A DNA stretch of 64,000 nucleotides, from the NCBI RefSeq assembly GCF_000586435.1, contig NZ_BAWH01000019.1, positions 1-64,000 of the forward strand. The letters are read 5' to 3'. The position numbers were made by a program, and so were the translations under genes. The stretch comes from Psychrobacter sp. JCM 18901. Lineage in GTDB: Bacteria; Pseudomonadota; Gammaproteobacteria; Pseudomonadales; Moraxellaceae. The first letter of the stretch is position 1, and the number at the start of each line of letters is the position of its first letter. Positions 51,332-61,494 of this stretch are shown piece after piece. Under the pieces are notes generated by a model that had not been told where the DNA came from, did not search any database, and worked only from the letters and a program-made list of their open reading frames with translations.

Positions 51332-51825
51332 CTGTCGACGCTGTCTGGAACTGGTGTGTCACTCATTTAGCACTGGCTTGATTTAGTCAGGGCTAGCTAA
51401 GCATCAATATAAATAACCTAATCTCAAATTGATTAACGTAATTAGCTTCTGAAACTAACTACGATTTCAGTCGTGTTTTTCTATCCTACTACAGTCGTGC
51501 TTCAACGTAATGATGCAGACCTTCCTGCTTTTTTTATCCTTTTACTAACTACCCTAACTCAAAAATAAAAAACAGTTACCTACCCCCTTCTCAATCAAAA
51601 AACGCCCTATTTTTACGCGATTAAAATACTAAGTTTTTATGTCACATTACGTACAACTTACACAGTTAATTTATCACAAACAATTATCGGCTAAATCATT
51701 ACTTAATTCTGTATTAGCATGCATTGGTATTCATTAAATGACTGAAGATACAAGTACTTACATTACCCATAAGCATACTATTCTTTATATAAATTTCACT
51801 TGTTGTACATGCTTAAGGACCAGAC
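51332..51825. other. AT-rich intergenic region upstream of the glycosyltransferase cluster
   Basis: About 490 bases with no coding frame. It probably holds the promoter of the glycosyltransferase cluster. AAGGACC lies before the first start. Confidence 0.4.
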
Positions 51826-52466
51826 ATGACTGCTAACACACAAGAAGCTTTGACTAGCGCAGCACTCAGTTTTCAGTTGATGACGCGAGCTGAGCCTCCA
51901 GAGTTGGTTATTGCCACAATAAAGTCGTTATTAGCAGTAAAGGAAGCATGCGATGAGATATTGATTATCGATAATAATAATAAAGAGACGTCGTTATATG
52001 AGCCGTTAGCAGCATTTTGCCAAAGCTTAGACGCTGAGCTGAATGTCCATTTTCATCACATTGATCATGTCGAAGGTTTCAAAGCGGGCGCTTTAAACTT
52101 GGCACTTGGGTTAATGAGTCCAGACTGTAGTCACATTGTGGTTGTCGATAGTGATTACCAAGCATTACCACATGCTAGAGCCTCTATTACACAGGCTATC
52201 GCCCAGTATCCTGAGCATACCCTACTGCAGTTTCCGCAGTTTTATCGTAATGAAGGACAGCTCGATGCGCATAGCGAGTTGAATCACTATTTTAACCATC
52301 ATCTGTACCGCTCTTTTAATCGCAATCGCGCCTTATCAACGGGTACTTATGCAGTCATTCGACGCTCGGATCTTTTGAGCATAGGAGGTTGGTCAGGCGC
52401 TTCTATCACTGAAGATGCTCAGATGGGCGTGCTTATGCATCGACAAGGTTTTCGCAGTCAGTTTGT

Positions 52467-52492
52467 GCCAGAAGTTATTGCCAGAAGTTATT
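52467..52492 (+). repeat. 13-bp tandem duplication inside the GT2 gene
   Basis: GCCAGAAGTTATT occurs twice in direct succession (52467-52479 and 52480-52492). Removing one copy restores F-V-P-E-V-I-A-T-G-L-L-P-N-T. Replication slippage would produce this, as would an assembly fault. Confidence 0.85.
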
Positions 52493-53003
52493 GCCACAGG
52501 CTTACTACCTAACACGCTAGATGACCTAATATGTCAACGCCGACGCTGGATCTACGGCAATATGCAAGTGCTCACGGATTACTTGTCAGTCCCGTACAAC
52601 TCTCCATTTCAACATGTCTCGCAATCTAAAAGTATGAGTGAACGTCTAGCATATATACGCGCTCATCTGTCTCAATTGAGTGCTTGGGTCAATTTTACAG
52701 GGTTCTTTATTCTTTTGCATATTTGCTCATTACTGGTAATGGTTGATATGCTTTCAATAAATAAAGCTGACGTGTCAATGCTTGCACCTTTATATCTGGT
52801 TTATGCAGGCTACACATTTTTTATCCTTAGACGGTTGTGGGCATATTGCGTGATCAATCGCCTCTCAATCAACAAATAGATGACAACCATCAGCCGCGTT
52901 TTAGCAGAAAGATACGTGCATGGTTGATGCATTTGAATTTTTGGGAAATTGGCGCGTTATCATGGCTTCCTGTGCTGTGGGGACGAGAGAAACCTTTTGT
53001 TTG

Positions 53004-53109
53004 TATAGTCAGTTCAATATAATTTCGATACAAGGAAACCGAGTGCAAGTTATACATTAGTATGCTTAGCAGGATGACGATGTATCGGATTTATATAGGC
53101 TTGACTATA
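53004..53109. repeat. Family C repeat, copy 4, inserted in a coding region
   Basis: TATAGTCAGTTCAATATAAT at the left and GCTTGACTATA at the right, almost the same as copy 2. TA at 53004-53005 and 53108-53109 fits a target duplication: with the element and one TA removed, the host frame reads F-V-C-T-P-N-K. This shows the family has moved into a gene. Confidence 0.85.
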
Positions 53110-53628
53110 CGCCAAACAAAACTATATCCAAAGTCGTCAGTCATTACTCCTTAAGAATATAGCGGCGTTACCAAAACTGCTGTTGGTGCTAAATATCATT
53201 ACAGTCCTAGTTGTAGCACCGTTTTCACCGCTCTATTCGCCAGTACTATTTATCTGTGCAGCGGCAGTTTGTATTCTCAAACTAAGCGCAGCCAAGGTAG
53301 CAATGGATAACTTCTCTGATGCTCGAGCAGATATACCAAGTATGAGTAAGGTTCTTAAGCAGACTTTAAAGGTAGCCCATGAAAAGAAGACGACTATCAC
53401 GACATCTTATGCGACGTCTTTATTTAAAGATAAAAAAAACCATCGACTCATAAAAGTTAGTACTTATAAAACTAGTACTTATAAAGATAGCGATTCGTAA
53501 AAACTTGTGATTTATATAAGCCAATTTTGAACCAAGGTCATTATATTGTCTTTTATCGTTTCTATACTATGTTCCCTATACACCACTCTACTAACCAAAA
53601 TGCTTATAACTATAAAGGTCTTAAAAAC

Positions 53629-54936
53629 ATGATTAGGTCTTCGAATTCACCGCTACGTATTGCCATTATTGCGCATTCACTGTATCCCATTGCCCAGCCT
53701 TACGCGGGTGGTCTAGAAATGATTACCCAATTGATTTGTGATGAGCTAGTGGCGCAAGGTCATGAGGTATTGCTTTACGCTCATAAAGATAGCGATACAA
53801 AAGCAACGTTGGTGCCATTATTGACTCGTCATGAGTTTAACAAGATGGTCTATGATAATGAGCATGAAACGGTCGCCATGGGCCGTGAAGAAATGTACCA
53901 ATATCTCACTTATCAGATAGCCTTACGAGATATTATCGAACGTGATGATCGTGGTGAAATTGATATCGTACATAACCACAGTCTGCATCACATTCCGATG
54001 ATGACAGGCCAAGCATTTGGCGAAAGGTTTTTTACCACTTTTCATACGCCTATTTTTCCACAGTTACGTTTGGCGCTTTTAACACTGCGCTCTGGTACAA
54101 CCACTCAATTTACAGCGATTAGTAAGCACCAACAGCAGTTATTCGCTGAGTTTGTCCCCTCACAAGTGGTATACAACGGCATTGATGTCGAATCCTTTAT
54201 TTCCAATACAGAATCGCTTGGCAATACTAATGGTAGCGATGACGAGGTATATTTTTGGTATGGACGTATTTGCCCTGAAAAAGGCACTCATTTAGCCATG
54301 CGGTACTGCATGGAAGCTGGAAAAAAACTTATCATTGCAGGACCTAAAAGCAACGAAGACTACTTCAATCAAAAAGTAGCCCCTTTGTTGTTTAAAGACA
54401 GTAAGAGTGGCGATGACAAACTATTCAGTTATGTAGGTCATGTCACCAAGGACGAGATTAACAATTACTTGTGCCAAGCAACTGCCATGCTATTTACCAG
54501 CACTTGGGACGAGCCATACGGATTGACCTTGGCTGAGAGTTTGGCATGTGGCACACCAGTGATTGGTTTTGATGCTGGAGCCAGTGCCGAAATTATTACT
54601 TCAGAGACAGGAGTCATCGTACCTAAAAAAAAGACAAAGCCGCCTTTATCAATGGTTTTGCTACGATTAAAAATATATCACGCCAAGCCTGCCGTAACCG
54701 TGCTTTACAGTTTTGTTCAGTGTCAGCCATGGTAGACGGCTATCTGAAACTGTACCGAGCAGCGTTAAAAAATAGAACTGCGTTGATAGAAGACAATTCA
54801 GAAAGTTATATCAACAGTATCAACAGCTATGAGCTGTCTGATTTAACAAAAGACTCCCTGCAATTTTTTTAATCAGGCCATTCAAGCACCAGTTGAAACT
54901 GATACCACTCTTGTTAGCTTTTCTGAGGGATCGTAA
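53629..54936 (+). CDS. GT4-family glycosyltransferase (two frameshifts)
   Basis: A GT-B fold enzyme. The N-domain has Y-A-G-G-L-E-M near residue 23 and H-N-H-S-L-H-H; the C-domain has the E-P-Y-G-L-T-L-A-E (E-x7-E) nucleotide-sugar motif near 298. An 8-A run near 54625-54632 must be 6 or 9, and a 7-T run near 54864-54870 must be 6; then the gene ends at 54936 overlapping the next ATG (TAATG), a strong sign of coupling. Length is about 434 residues. Start at 53629 (M-I-R-S-S-N-S-P-L-R-I-A-I-I-A-H) is likelier than one further upstream. Confidence 0.85.
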
Positions 54937-56252
54937 TGATGCGTATCGGATATTATGCTCATCATCATGGCTCAGGACATTGCCGACAGGCAGACAAACT
55001 GGCTGCATTGCTACCTAATAACGCAAGAGCGCAATTAACGGTATTTACGAGCTTAGATATAAATAGCTATCGTTTTACCGCTATTGATGAACAACAAATC
55101 GTACGTTTGAATGCGGAAGATGAACGCCCCGATGATATATTGGTAGGTCGTGCGGGAGAATATTGGCAACCAGCCAGCTTACACTACTCGCCCGTAGGCA
55201 ATAGTGACATTCAAAAACGCAGTCACCAAATATTAGACACTATCTTTCAATGTAAGATTGATCTGATGATTATCGATGTCAGCGTTGAGGTGGCAATGCT
55301 CTGCCGTGCAGCAAGTATTCCTTACCTTTACGTTAGGCTTCCTGGCATTCGCGATGATACGCCACATTTGGGTGCTTTCGTTGGCGCGCTTGCCTTACTA
55401 GCACCTTATCCTAAAGCGTTAGAGTCTGCCCACACATCTGAGTGGGTCTGTGATAAGACGCTCTATCTTGACTTTATCTACTCTCAAAAAGCTGAGTCAT
55501 ACACTTATGAGAGTTTTATAGATATCTTGGCAAAATTAAGCGTAGGTGGCGAAATTTCTGCGCCTAAATCTACAAACCTACCATCTATTGAAACTCAATT
55601 AACAGATAAGTCCGGAGCTACAATACCTGTTATCACCGTTATCAAAGGCTACGGTGGACACAAAGCGATTGACGAAAAATTATCAGAGTTGCGCTCACTG
55701 CTACCCAATGCATTAATTGTCTCTCTCGGGCCTATAGACGATGACAAACGATGTTATGTCGATATCTCAACTGAAGTAAATGACGTCACACCATTTATTT
55801 GTCATAGCGATTATCTGATGATGGCCTGTGGCTTAAATGCTGTTGCGCAAGCGTATCATTACGATACGCCGCTCATAGTAGTGCCTGATGACAGACCGCA
55901 TAATGAACAGGTCGTCATGGCTGAAGCGTTAGTTACTCAAAATAAAGCGCTAAATTGGCAGCAGTTTAAAACCTTGATGAGCGTCAATAACGGTCAACCT
56001 GAATCTATTGCCCAAGCAATTCATGGTCGAAATAAACCACACCCCACTACCTCGGTTGATAGCATTAAAGAAAATAACATTGAAGAAAACAACATTGAGG
56101 AAAATAGCAGCGAGGAAATCAACGCAGTTACGCCAATAGCTGCTCAAGCGTTCATGCATAGCACCACTGCTCACCCTACTACTAATCGTTGGTTTAAAAA
56201 TTGGTTACTCCCTCGACTCAACTTAACACCCGAATCAACAATTAAAGACTGA
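54936..56252 (+). CDS. GT-B glycosyltransferase, MurG-like
   Basis: An intact 438-residue protein. It begins I-G-Y-Y-A-H-H-H-G-S-G-H (His/Gly-rich, as in UDP-GlcNAc-using transferases), and M-A-C-G-L-N-A-V-A-Q-A near residue 288 and D-D-R-P-H-N-E-Q near 314 are the usual C-domain donor-site stretches. A low-complexity N-N-I-E-E repeat (about residues 375-390) and a Lys/Trp-rich tail follow. Coupled to the GT4 gene by TAATG. It probably adds a sugar to a surface glycan. Confidence 0.82.
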   Translation: MMRIGYYAHHHGSGHCRQADKLAALLPNNARAQLTVFTSLDINSYRFTAIDEQQIVRLNAEDERPDDILVGRAGEYWQPASLHYSPVGNSDIQKRSHQILDTIFQCKIDLMIIDVSVEVAMLCRAASIPYLYVRLPGIRDDTPHLGAFVGALALLAPYPKALESAHTSEWVCDKTLYLDFIYSQKAESYTYESFIDILAKLSVGGEISAPKSTNLPSIETQLTDKSGATIPVITVIKGYGGHKAIDEKLSELRSLLPNALIVSLGPIDDDKRCYVDISTEVNDVTPFICHSDYLMMACGLNAVAQAYHYDTPLIVVPDDRPHNEQVVMAEALVTQNKALNWQQFKTLMSVNNGQPESIAQAIHGRNKPHPTTSVDSIKENNIEENNIEENSSEEINAVTPIAAQAFMHSTTAHPTTNRWFKNWLLPRLNLTPESTIKD

Positions 56253-56298
56253 CTTATTAAAAATAACAGGCAACTTGATAGCGAGGCAAAGATAAACG

Positions 56299-57294
56299 AT
56301 GACCATTCAGCCAACGAGTAACGCTAGTACGACTTCTGATACTGTACCGATGACCGTCATTACGACTTGCTATGGTCGTAATCGTCATCTCTATAACCTA
56401 CTCAGCAGTCTAGAAAATAGTAGTGTAAAGCCCGCCGAAGTCATTATCGTCAACGACGACGCTGACCCCAATCGGTTAGCTGAATTCTCATTAAATATCG
56501 TGAAGTTACCTACTACGGTTAAATCAGCTGTGAATGACGGTGATGATATTAAAACTACAGAGTTTGATATCGGACATAATAGCAATCTTGGAGCACTGCA
56601 GGCAACTCACGATATGCTGATTTTTTTGGATGTTGATTGTATCGTAGCGCCTACGTTTATTGAGCAAATGTATAAGAAGCTTCTGCAATATCCTAGTGCG
56701 CTTTTGATGGGTCAACCGCGCTATCTAACGCGACCTTTATCAGTAGAAGAAAATGCACAATTAAAAATTAACCATCTGCCTGTCTCTATTTTAGATGAGC
56801 TGTCTGTCTATAACCCTTATCGTTATAATTTTGATGAAGCTGACTCATATCCCACTGAAACAGAGCAAACAGCTATCAAACAAACTGATGATTACGGTGC
56901 ATTTTGGAGCCTATGCTTCGCTATCAAGCGACAGACTTTTGATAAAATTGGCGGTTTCGACACTCAATATACAGGTTATGGTGCAGAGGATACCGATTTT
57001 TCCTTTACAGCACGTCGGTTAGGTATCGATTTTTACCTTACTGCTGATATCGCTTATCATCAGCAGCATAGTGTCTACCGGCCACCACTCAATCATCTGG
57101 ACAGTATCATTGTCAATGCCAATCGCTTCTATCAAAAATGGCACTGTTGGCCCATGGCAGGATGGTTGTCACAGTTTTCCGACATGGGGCTGATCGATTG
57201 GACGGAAGAACAGTCGTTACCGATAGCCATACAACGAGAGCCTAATGACAAAGAGGTAGAGCTTTCCCACTGTCCCGATGCTCCTTATGTTTAA
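56299..57294 (+). CDS. GT2-family glycosyltransferase with galactosyltransferase-like C-domain
   Basis: An intact 331-residue GT-A enzyme: V-I-T-T-C-Y-G-R-N-R near residue 19, F-L-D-V-D-C (the DxD metal site) near 112, and G-Y-G-A-E-D-T-D-F near 227, typical of the C-terminal region of GT2/GT7 enzymes. No signal peptide. It lies 46 bases after the MurG-like gene on the same strand, so the three glycosyltransferases probably form one operon. Confidence 0.88.
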   Translation: MTIQPTSNASTTSDTVPMTVITTCYGRNRHLYNLLSSLENSSVKPAEVIIVNDDADPNRLAEFSLNIVKLPTTVKSAVNDGDDIKTTEFDIGHNSNLGALQATHDMLIFLDVDCIVAPTFIEQMYKKLLQYPSALLMGQPRYLTRPLSVEENAQLKINHLPVSILDELSVYNPYRYNFDEADSYPTETEQTAIKQTDDYGAFWSLCFAIKRQTFDKIGGFDTQYTGYGAEDTDFSFTARRLGIDFYLTADIAYHQQHSVYRPPLNHLDSIIVNANRFYQKWHCWPMAGWLSQFSDMGLIDWTEEQSLPIAIQREPNDKEVELSHCPDAPYV

Positions 57295-57331
57295 CTATTT
57301 TTAGCTAATGAAAACTTAGTGGATCAATATT

Positions 57332-58161
57332 CTAGTACCGATGAATAGTCACTCCTGTAGGTAGTTGGTTCATTTCCTGACGCTCAAAACCCCAGTTATG
57401 GCCATGCCAAAAGTGAGCAGTTTTATCATTGTCATTGAAGCCGATCATTACTATCTCTAACGGTAGTTTTATCTTTTGAATATGGTGTAAGTATGCTCGA
57501 GCTGCCATTATCAGCCGATACAATAGAAAACCTGATGAAGGTGCTGATCAATGAATATCAGTAAAATATGGGTAGTCAGCAACGACTTTATGATGCTCTG
57601 ATAGCACACTGTGATAGGTAGGGCTTGATAATAGTTTTTGCATGTTCGAAGGAATATCTAAGATGCGATGAGCAGTGATAGGATCGTCATTAGGGCTTGG
57701 ATCATCAGCTAATGTTGGAAATTGATAAGGCTGGTTGCTCGTCAATATCCCTAATGGCGCGGTCTCTGCCATTTGCTCCACCACTGATATATGATTGTTT
57801 CTAGGAGGTAGAGCAAAATGCAGCTTACTATCGCCAATCTGCCGAAAAAAACAGCAACTTAGGTAACAAACTAGCTAACTGATGGCTGGCAAAAAAAATC
57901 AGCATGAATAAAGTGATTAAATAACACCAAGACATCATCGGGCTGTATTAGCATTTCAAGCTGCGTCGTGGTCACAGCAGGATTATTTGCAATTAGAACG
58001 ACTCGTTTAGCTTGCTCTAGTGCAGTCTGTATAACGACTGGTAGCGTTAACAAAGCAGACTTCGCTGTATTTTTGTCATTAGATATATATCCGCTCTTCT
58101 CTGACAGCGCGATACTCTGTTTGAATATTGGTTTTTTTGTATTGGACTCTATATTGGACAT
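57332..58161 (-). pseudogene. GT29-like (sialyltransferase-type) gene, broken
   Basis: The N-terminal part has V-V-L-I-A-N-N-P-A-V-T near residue 53; then V-L-F-N-H-F recalls a sialylmotif start. After two T-run corrections (8 to 7 near 57891-57898, 7 to 6 near 57845-57851) the frame continues to F-T-D-I-H, where an in-frame TGA occurs (57548-57550). It then goes on with A-P-S-S-G-F-L-L-Y-R-L-I-M-A-A-R-A-Y and G-F-N-D-N-D-K-T-A-H-F-W-H-G-H-N-W, a GT29-like core. About 276 codons including the stop. The TGA is not explained by the usual indel pattern, so this may be a true pseudogene. Confidence 0.55.
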
Positions 58162-58814
58162 AGCAACCTTAGTTAATGTAAATTTTTGATTGCTACTTTA
58201 GCATTATTAGCGATTTTTATAGACAAAGCTTTACCTCTATTGTGCACGGATAAAGCCTTATCTTAATAAAAGTCTGCCATTTCCTACTTCTTACTCATTC
58301 AACTTAAAAATCACATTTTGCCATTATTTCAATTTGCTGACCTACCAGAATGCGATAGTCGCAACATTTCATAGTAGATAAGTACTATTCGTTGGCACTT
58401 CTTCTAAATCATATAGAAAACCTTTCTATATCACTGATACTCTAATTGAGTCATTCCTAGATGACGATTCTTTTATTTAGTAGATGATATATCATCAGCT
58501 AGCTATCTCAGCTCATTGCCGTAACAATATCTTCTATTCATTTCGCAATTAATCAGTAAGGAAATATAGGTTAATCTTCAGTAAGTATCATCTCTAAAGT
58601 GTTGCTAGCCTGCCGACCCTTAGCAAAAAGCTCCTAAGATTGTATTAATGGTTCAGTATCTGCTAGAAAAAGTCACCTTTCTTTAACTTTCATAAAAGTA
58701 CGTAACGCTATAACTCGCTATTATCGATTTATTCAATCAAGCGACGTTCAATTCAGATATCTTTAACCATTCAATAAACACGCTTACTTATAATCCGCCT
58801 AAAAGGACCTTACT
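58162..58814. other. Long intergenic region, no gene seen
   Basis: About 650 AT-rich bases between the GT29-like gene and the Lys/Val-rich protein. No convincing frame, RNA gene or strong hairpin was noticed. It should hold the promoters of both flanking genes, which point away from each other. Confidence 0.45.
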
Positions 58815-59081
58815 ATGAAAAAAATTCAACATGAAAAAAATCGCGATCAGCTCATTATTGGCCGTATCTACTTGCTTTGCTATGATTGGTCCAGCAAATG
58901 CGGCCCAACAAGTTGTCGTGGTCAAAGACAAGCATCAGACAAAACAAGCGGTCGTCGTTAAAGCAAAACCTAAGGCCAAGCAAGTTGTCGTAGCGAAAAC
59001 GAAACCTAAAGCCAAAAAAAGTAATCGTCGTTAAAGACAAACATCCAGCACAAAAAAATGGTCGTTGTGAAATCAAGATAG
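58815..59081 (+). CDS. Small secreted Lys/Val-rich repeat protein (frameshifts)
   Basis: A signal peptide (I-A-I-S-S-L-L-A-V-S-T-C-F-A-M-I-G-P-A-N-A) is followed by repeats alternating V-V-V-V-K with K-A-K-P-K-A-K-Q. Two 7-A runs (near 58996 and 59051) read as 6 give V-I-V-V-K-D-K-H and Q-K-M-V-V-V-K-S-R, stopping at 59081. The ATG may be 58815 (if a 7-A run there is 6) or 58831. About 80-88 residues. A very basic secreted peptide; perhaps cell-wall or DNA-binding. No family known. Confidence 0.65.
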
Positions 59082-59128
59082 ACCAAGCAAGACCGATACC
59101 CTATACAGCTTATATAGAACCCGATATA

Positions 59129-59776
59129 TTAAGCAGAGAACACCACTACCTCATCGTCTTCCTGCCATGGCTGAAACTTAGTCATGGCTTGTACAAATAA
59201 CGGGTGTTCCAACCAGTGTTGTAACCACAGCTGTAGCTTGGGGTAAGGCAATTCATAAAAGACATCACGATCTACATGGGCAAATTGACGAATGAACGGC
59301 ATGATACCGATATCAGCAACCGTCACGCTATTGCCTAGTAGATAGGTATTCTTAGTCAATAACGCTTCTAAATCCTGCAGAAAAACCTCACCTTTTTGTC
59401 GATATTCTATTTGAGTCATTTCAAGATGACGATCGGCATACTTGTAGCGATCTAACCAATGTTTAAACTCATTATCGTTTTGTGCTATCAGTGCATTAGC
59501 TTCAGATGAAGTCTTTTCATCTAGCAGTCCTTGAGGATCGTTTTTCTCAAGCGCCCACATCATAATCTCTGCACTCTCTTCAATGACGGTCCCATCCGCT
59601 AACTGTAAAACTGGCACCGTGCCTTTTGGACTAATTGCTAGCATCTGATCTGGCTTATTCTTTAGCGTGATTTCTCGTAACTCTACTGGCAACTCGGCGA
59701 ATATTAGACCGAGACGAGCGCGCATAGCATAAGGACAGCGACGAAAAGAGTACAAGCGAGGCAACGAGGTGTTCAT
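59129..59776 (-). CDS. Glutathione S-transferase family protein
   Basis: An intact 215-residue protein from the ATG at 59776, chosen because GGAGG lies just before it. The active site is C-P-Y-A-M-R near residues 13-18, cis-Pro in G-T-V-P-V-L near 52, E-E-S-A-E-I-M near 65, and the C-domain has T-V-A-D-I-G-I-M-P-F. The Cys-Pro site is like omega-class or SspA-like GSTs, which act as thiol transferases. Confidence 0.88.
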   Translation of the reverse strand: MNTSLPRLYSFRRCPYAMRARLGLIFAELPVELREITLKNKPDQMLAISPKGTVPVLQLADGTVIEESAEIMMWALEKNDPQGLLDEKTSSEANALIAQNDNEFKHWLDRYKYADRHLEMTQIEYRQKGEVFLQDLEALLTKNTYLLGNSVTVADIGIMPFIRQFAHVDRDVFYELPYPKLQLWLQHWLEHPLFVQAMTKFQPWQEDDEVVVFSA

Positions 59777-59868
59777 AGATTCCTCCATAGTTGAATAGGA
59801 ATTAAGCAATAGGTACAAAGCAAATAAAGAAAAATTAGCAGACGCAAACCTACTGATATCGATAGTTA

Positions 59869-61494
59869 TTAAGGCGCTATTGAATAGGTGACAAACTTAT
59901 AATTGGCCATAGTTTCTACTAATGACTTTGGCAAATAAGCATCTTTTAGGTGCGCGTTCGGATAATGCTGCTCAATCCACGACTGATAGTTGTAGACAGT
60001 TAGCGTACCACAATATAATAAATATAAAACCTGCACGCCGATACTACGTGATAACCCCATCACGCAATGGAAATTGATAAGCGTGATGAGGCTATCCTTT
60101 ACTTGACTATCTTCTAACTGACTACCCTCTACCCAACTCTCATTATTAGCAGTTATTGCTTGTATCTCTACCGATTGTGATAAAGCGTCAATTTGTTGAA
60201 ATAGATTAATATAGTCTTGGAGCAATACATCATTTAATGGCTGCAAATCTAACAAAGGTAAATACAAGTAATGAACTGTCGTATTCATAATGCCGTTAGC
60301 GGCTATTTCAAGATTATGAGCGTGGCTAGATATCTCAGCGGCCAAATCAACAACGATAATTTGATAGCGAACTGCAGGTCGATTGCTTTCTAACGGACTT
60401 GGCCATTCTAATGAGCTGGAGCCAAATAACCAATACGTTAAATGACTACTTAGATCCGTCTGCATCAATCGAGGTGAAGCAATAACATTGACCTTGTCAT
60501 CAATAGCATATGGCGTGAGTGAATACTTTTGACTTTTGGAGAAAACTTTAAAATACCACTGCCCTAAAAATGACATGCCATTGTAAATAATAATGATTGG
60601 TGCAAACTTAATCCAAGTATGTAAGGTCAGTCGGCCGTTACTGGATTTCTGAAACCAACGTATATCCCGTATTGGCTTGACCTGTTGATAGGCACAAGCC
60701 AACATCGTAAAACTAATCAGCCAATATGCAGCAATGATGATAGCTAAGGTTTCTATAGACTCAAACGCTATCATACTCATATTAGCAAAGTAAAACCCTG
60801 CTATCGCTATCAACAAAAATCCTATTACTCCCAGTGTCAGATGCTTGATTACCAATGCATTTCGGATTCGATTTGAGAGTATCAGCACCAACACTGCCAA
60901 TACTACCCCGCCGAACATATCTAACAAATGATGCTGATACGTCAACACTGTCGACAGGGCAATCAATGTACATATGCTGGTTAGCAACAGTCGATAAGCC
61001 GCTGAAATCCATTTCTTTTTAGACGCTACAACATCCCATAAAGATACGCCAAGCAATATGGCATAACTGACATGCAATGATGGTAGCTGATTAAATGGCT
61101 TGTCCACCAACTGCAAAAACTGGTAACCAAACTGCGTCCAATCATCAGGTATTGGCCGATTGTATGAGAAACGAGCAGGATAAAAATAGAAGATCAAACA
61201 GGCAAAGATGGTTGCTAAGATTAGGCGATAACTCAATAAAGATAATTTCGTGGATGTCCGTACTAAAAAAAAGCTGACAACAAATAAAGTCAATGACCAA
61301 CTATAAGGGACAATCATAGCTGGAATGAAAGGAATGGCGTTATCGAACGGCGTGGCGAGATTATGAATTGTCGATGGGTAGAGTGTGTACAAAGATACGC
61401 TATAAACAGTCGTTAAATTATAAAGCAAATAAAATATCGATAACGCAAGACCTAGGTGTTTGAATCGATTTAAATTTGATGGAGTTTGCAACAC
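59869..61494 (-). CDS. PAP2 phosphatase fused to a dual-specificity-phosphatase-like domain
   Basis: An intact 541-residue membrane protein. The N-half has several helices and PAP2 lipid-phosphatase motifs (Q-L-P-S-L-H near residue 137, H-H-L-L-D near 190). After more helices, the C-terminal domain has I-N-F-H-C-V-M-G-L-S-R-S near residue 475-486, the C-x5-R signature of protein tyrosine or dual-specificity phosphatases. PAP2 domains act on undecaprenyl or lipid phosphates. It lies near a glycosyltransferase cluster, so a lipid-carrier or glycolipid role is plausible but unproven. Confidence 0.82.
   Translation of the reverse strand: MLQTPSNLNRFKHLGLALSIFYLLYNLTTVYSVSLYTLYPSTIHNLATPFDNAIPFIPAMIVPYSWSLTLFVVSFFLVRTSTKLSLLSYRLILATIFACLIFYFYPARFSYNRPIPDDWTQFGYQFLQLVDKPFNQLPSLHVSYAILLGVSLWDVVASKKKWISAAYRLLLTSICTLIALSTVLTYQHHLLDMFGGVVLAVLVLILSNRIRNALVIKHLTLGVIGFLLIAIAGFYFANMSMIAFESIETLAIIIAAYWLISFTMLACAYQQVKPIRDIRWFQKSSNGRLTLHTWIKFAPIIIIYNGMSFLGQWYFKVFSKSQKYSLTPYAIDDKVNVIASPRLMQTDLSSHLTYWLFGSSSLEWPSPLESNRPAVRYQIIVVDLAAEISSHAHNLEIAANGIMNTTVHYLYLPLLDLQPLNDVLLQDYINLFQQIDALSQSVEIQAITANNESWVEGSQLEDSQVKDSLITLINFHCVMGLSRSIGVQVLYLLYCGTLTVYNYQSWIEQHYPNAHLKDAYLPKSLVETMANYKFVTYSIAP

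Larger units (their letters stand above)
51826..53500 (+). pseudogene. GT2 processive-type glycosyltransferase, broken by a 13-bp duplication and a repeat insertion
   Basis: A family 2 glycosyltransferase with membrane helices. Motifs: I-I-D-N-N near residue 46, V-V-D-S-D-Y near 106, T-E-D near 193, and Q-R-R-R-W near 236 in the second part. Breaks: a 13-bp tandem duplication at 52467-52492 (net +1), a missing G near 52841, insertion of a 104-bp family C repeat at 53004-53109 (TA duplicated) after K-P-F-V-C, and a missing C near 53152. After the repeat, T-P-N-K-T-I-S-K-V continues to a helical tail ending at 53500. The repeat alone stops translation, so the gene is probably inactive at its C-terminus. 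Confidence 0.78.
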
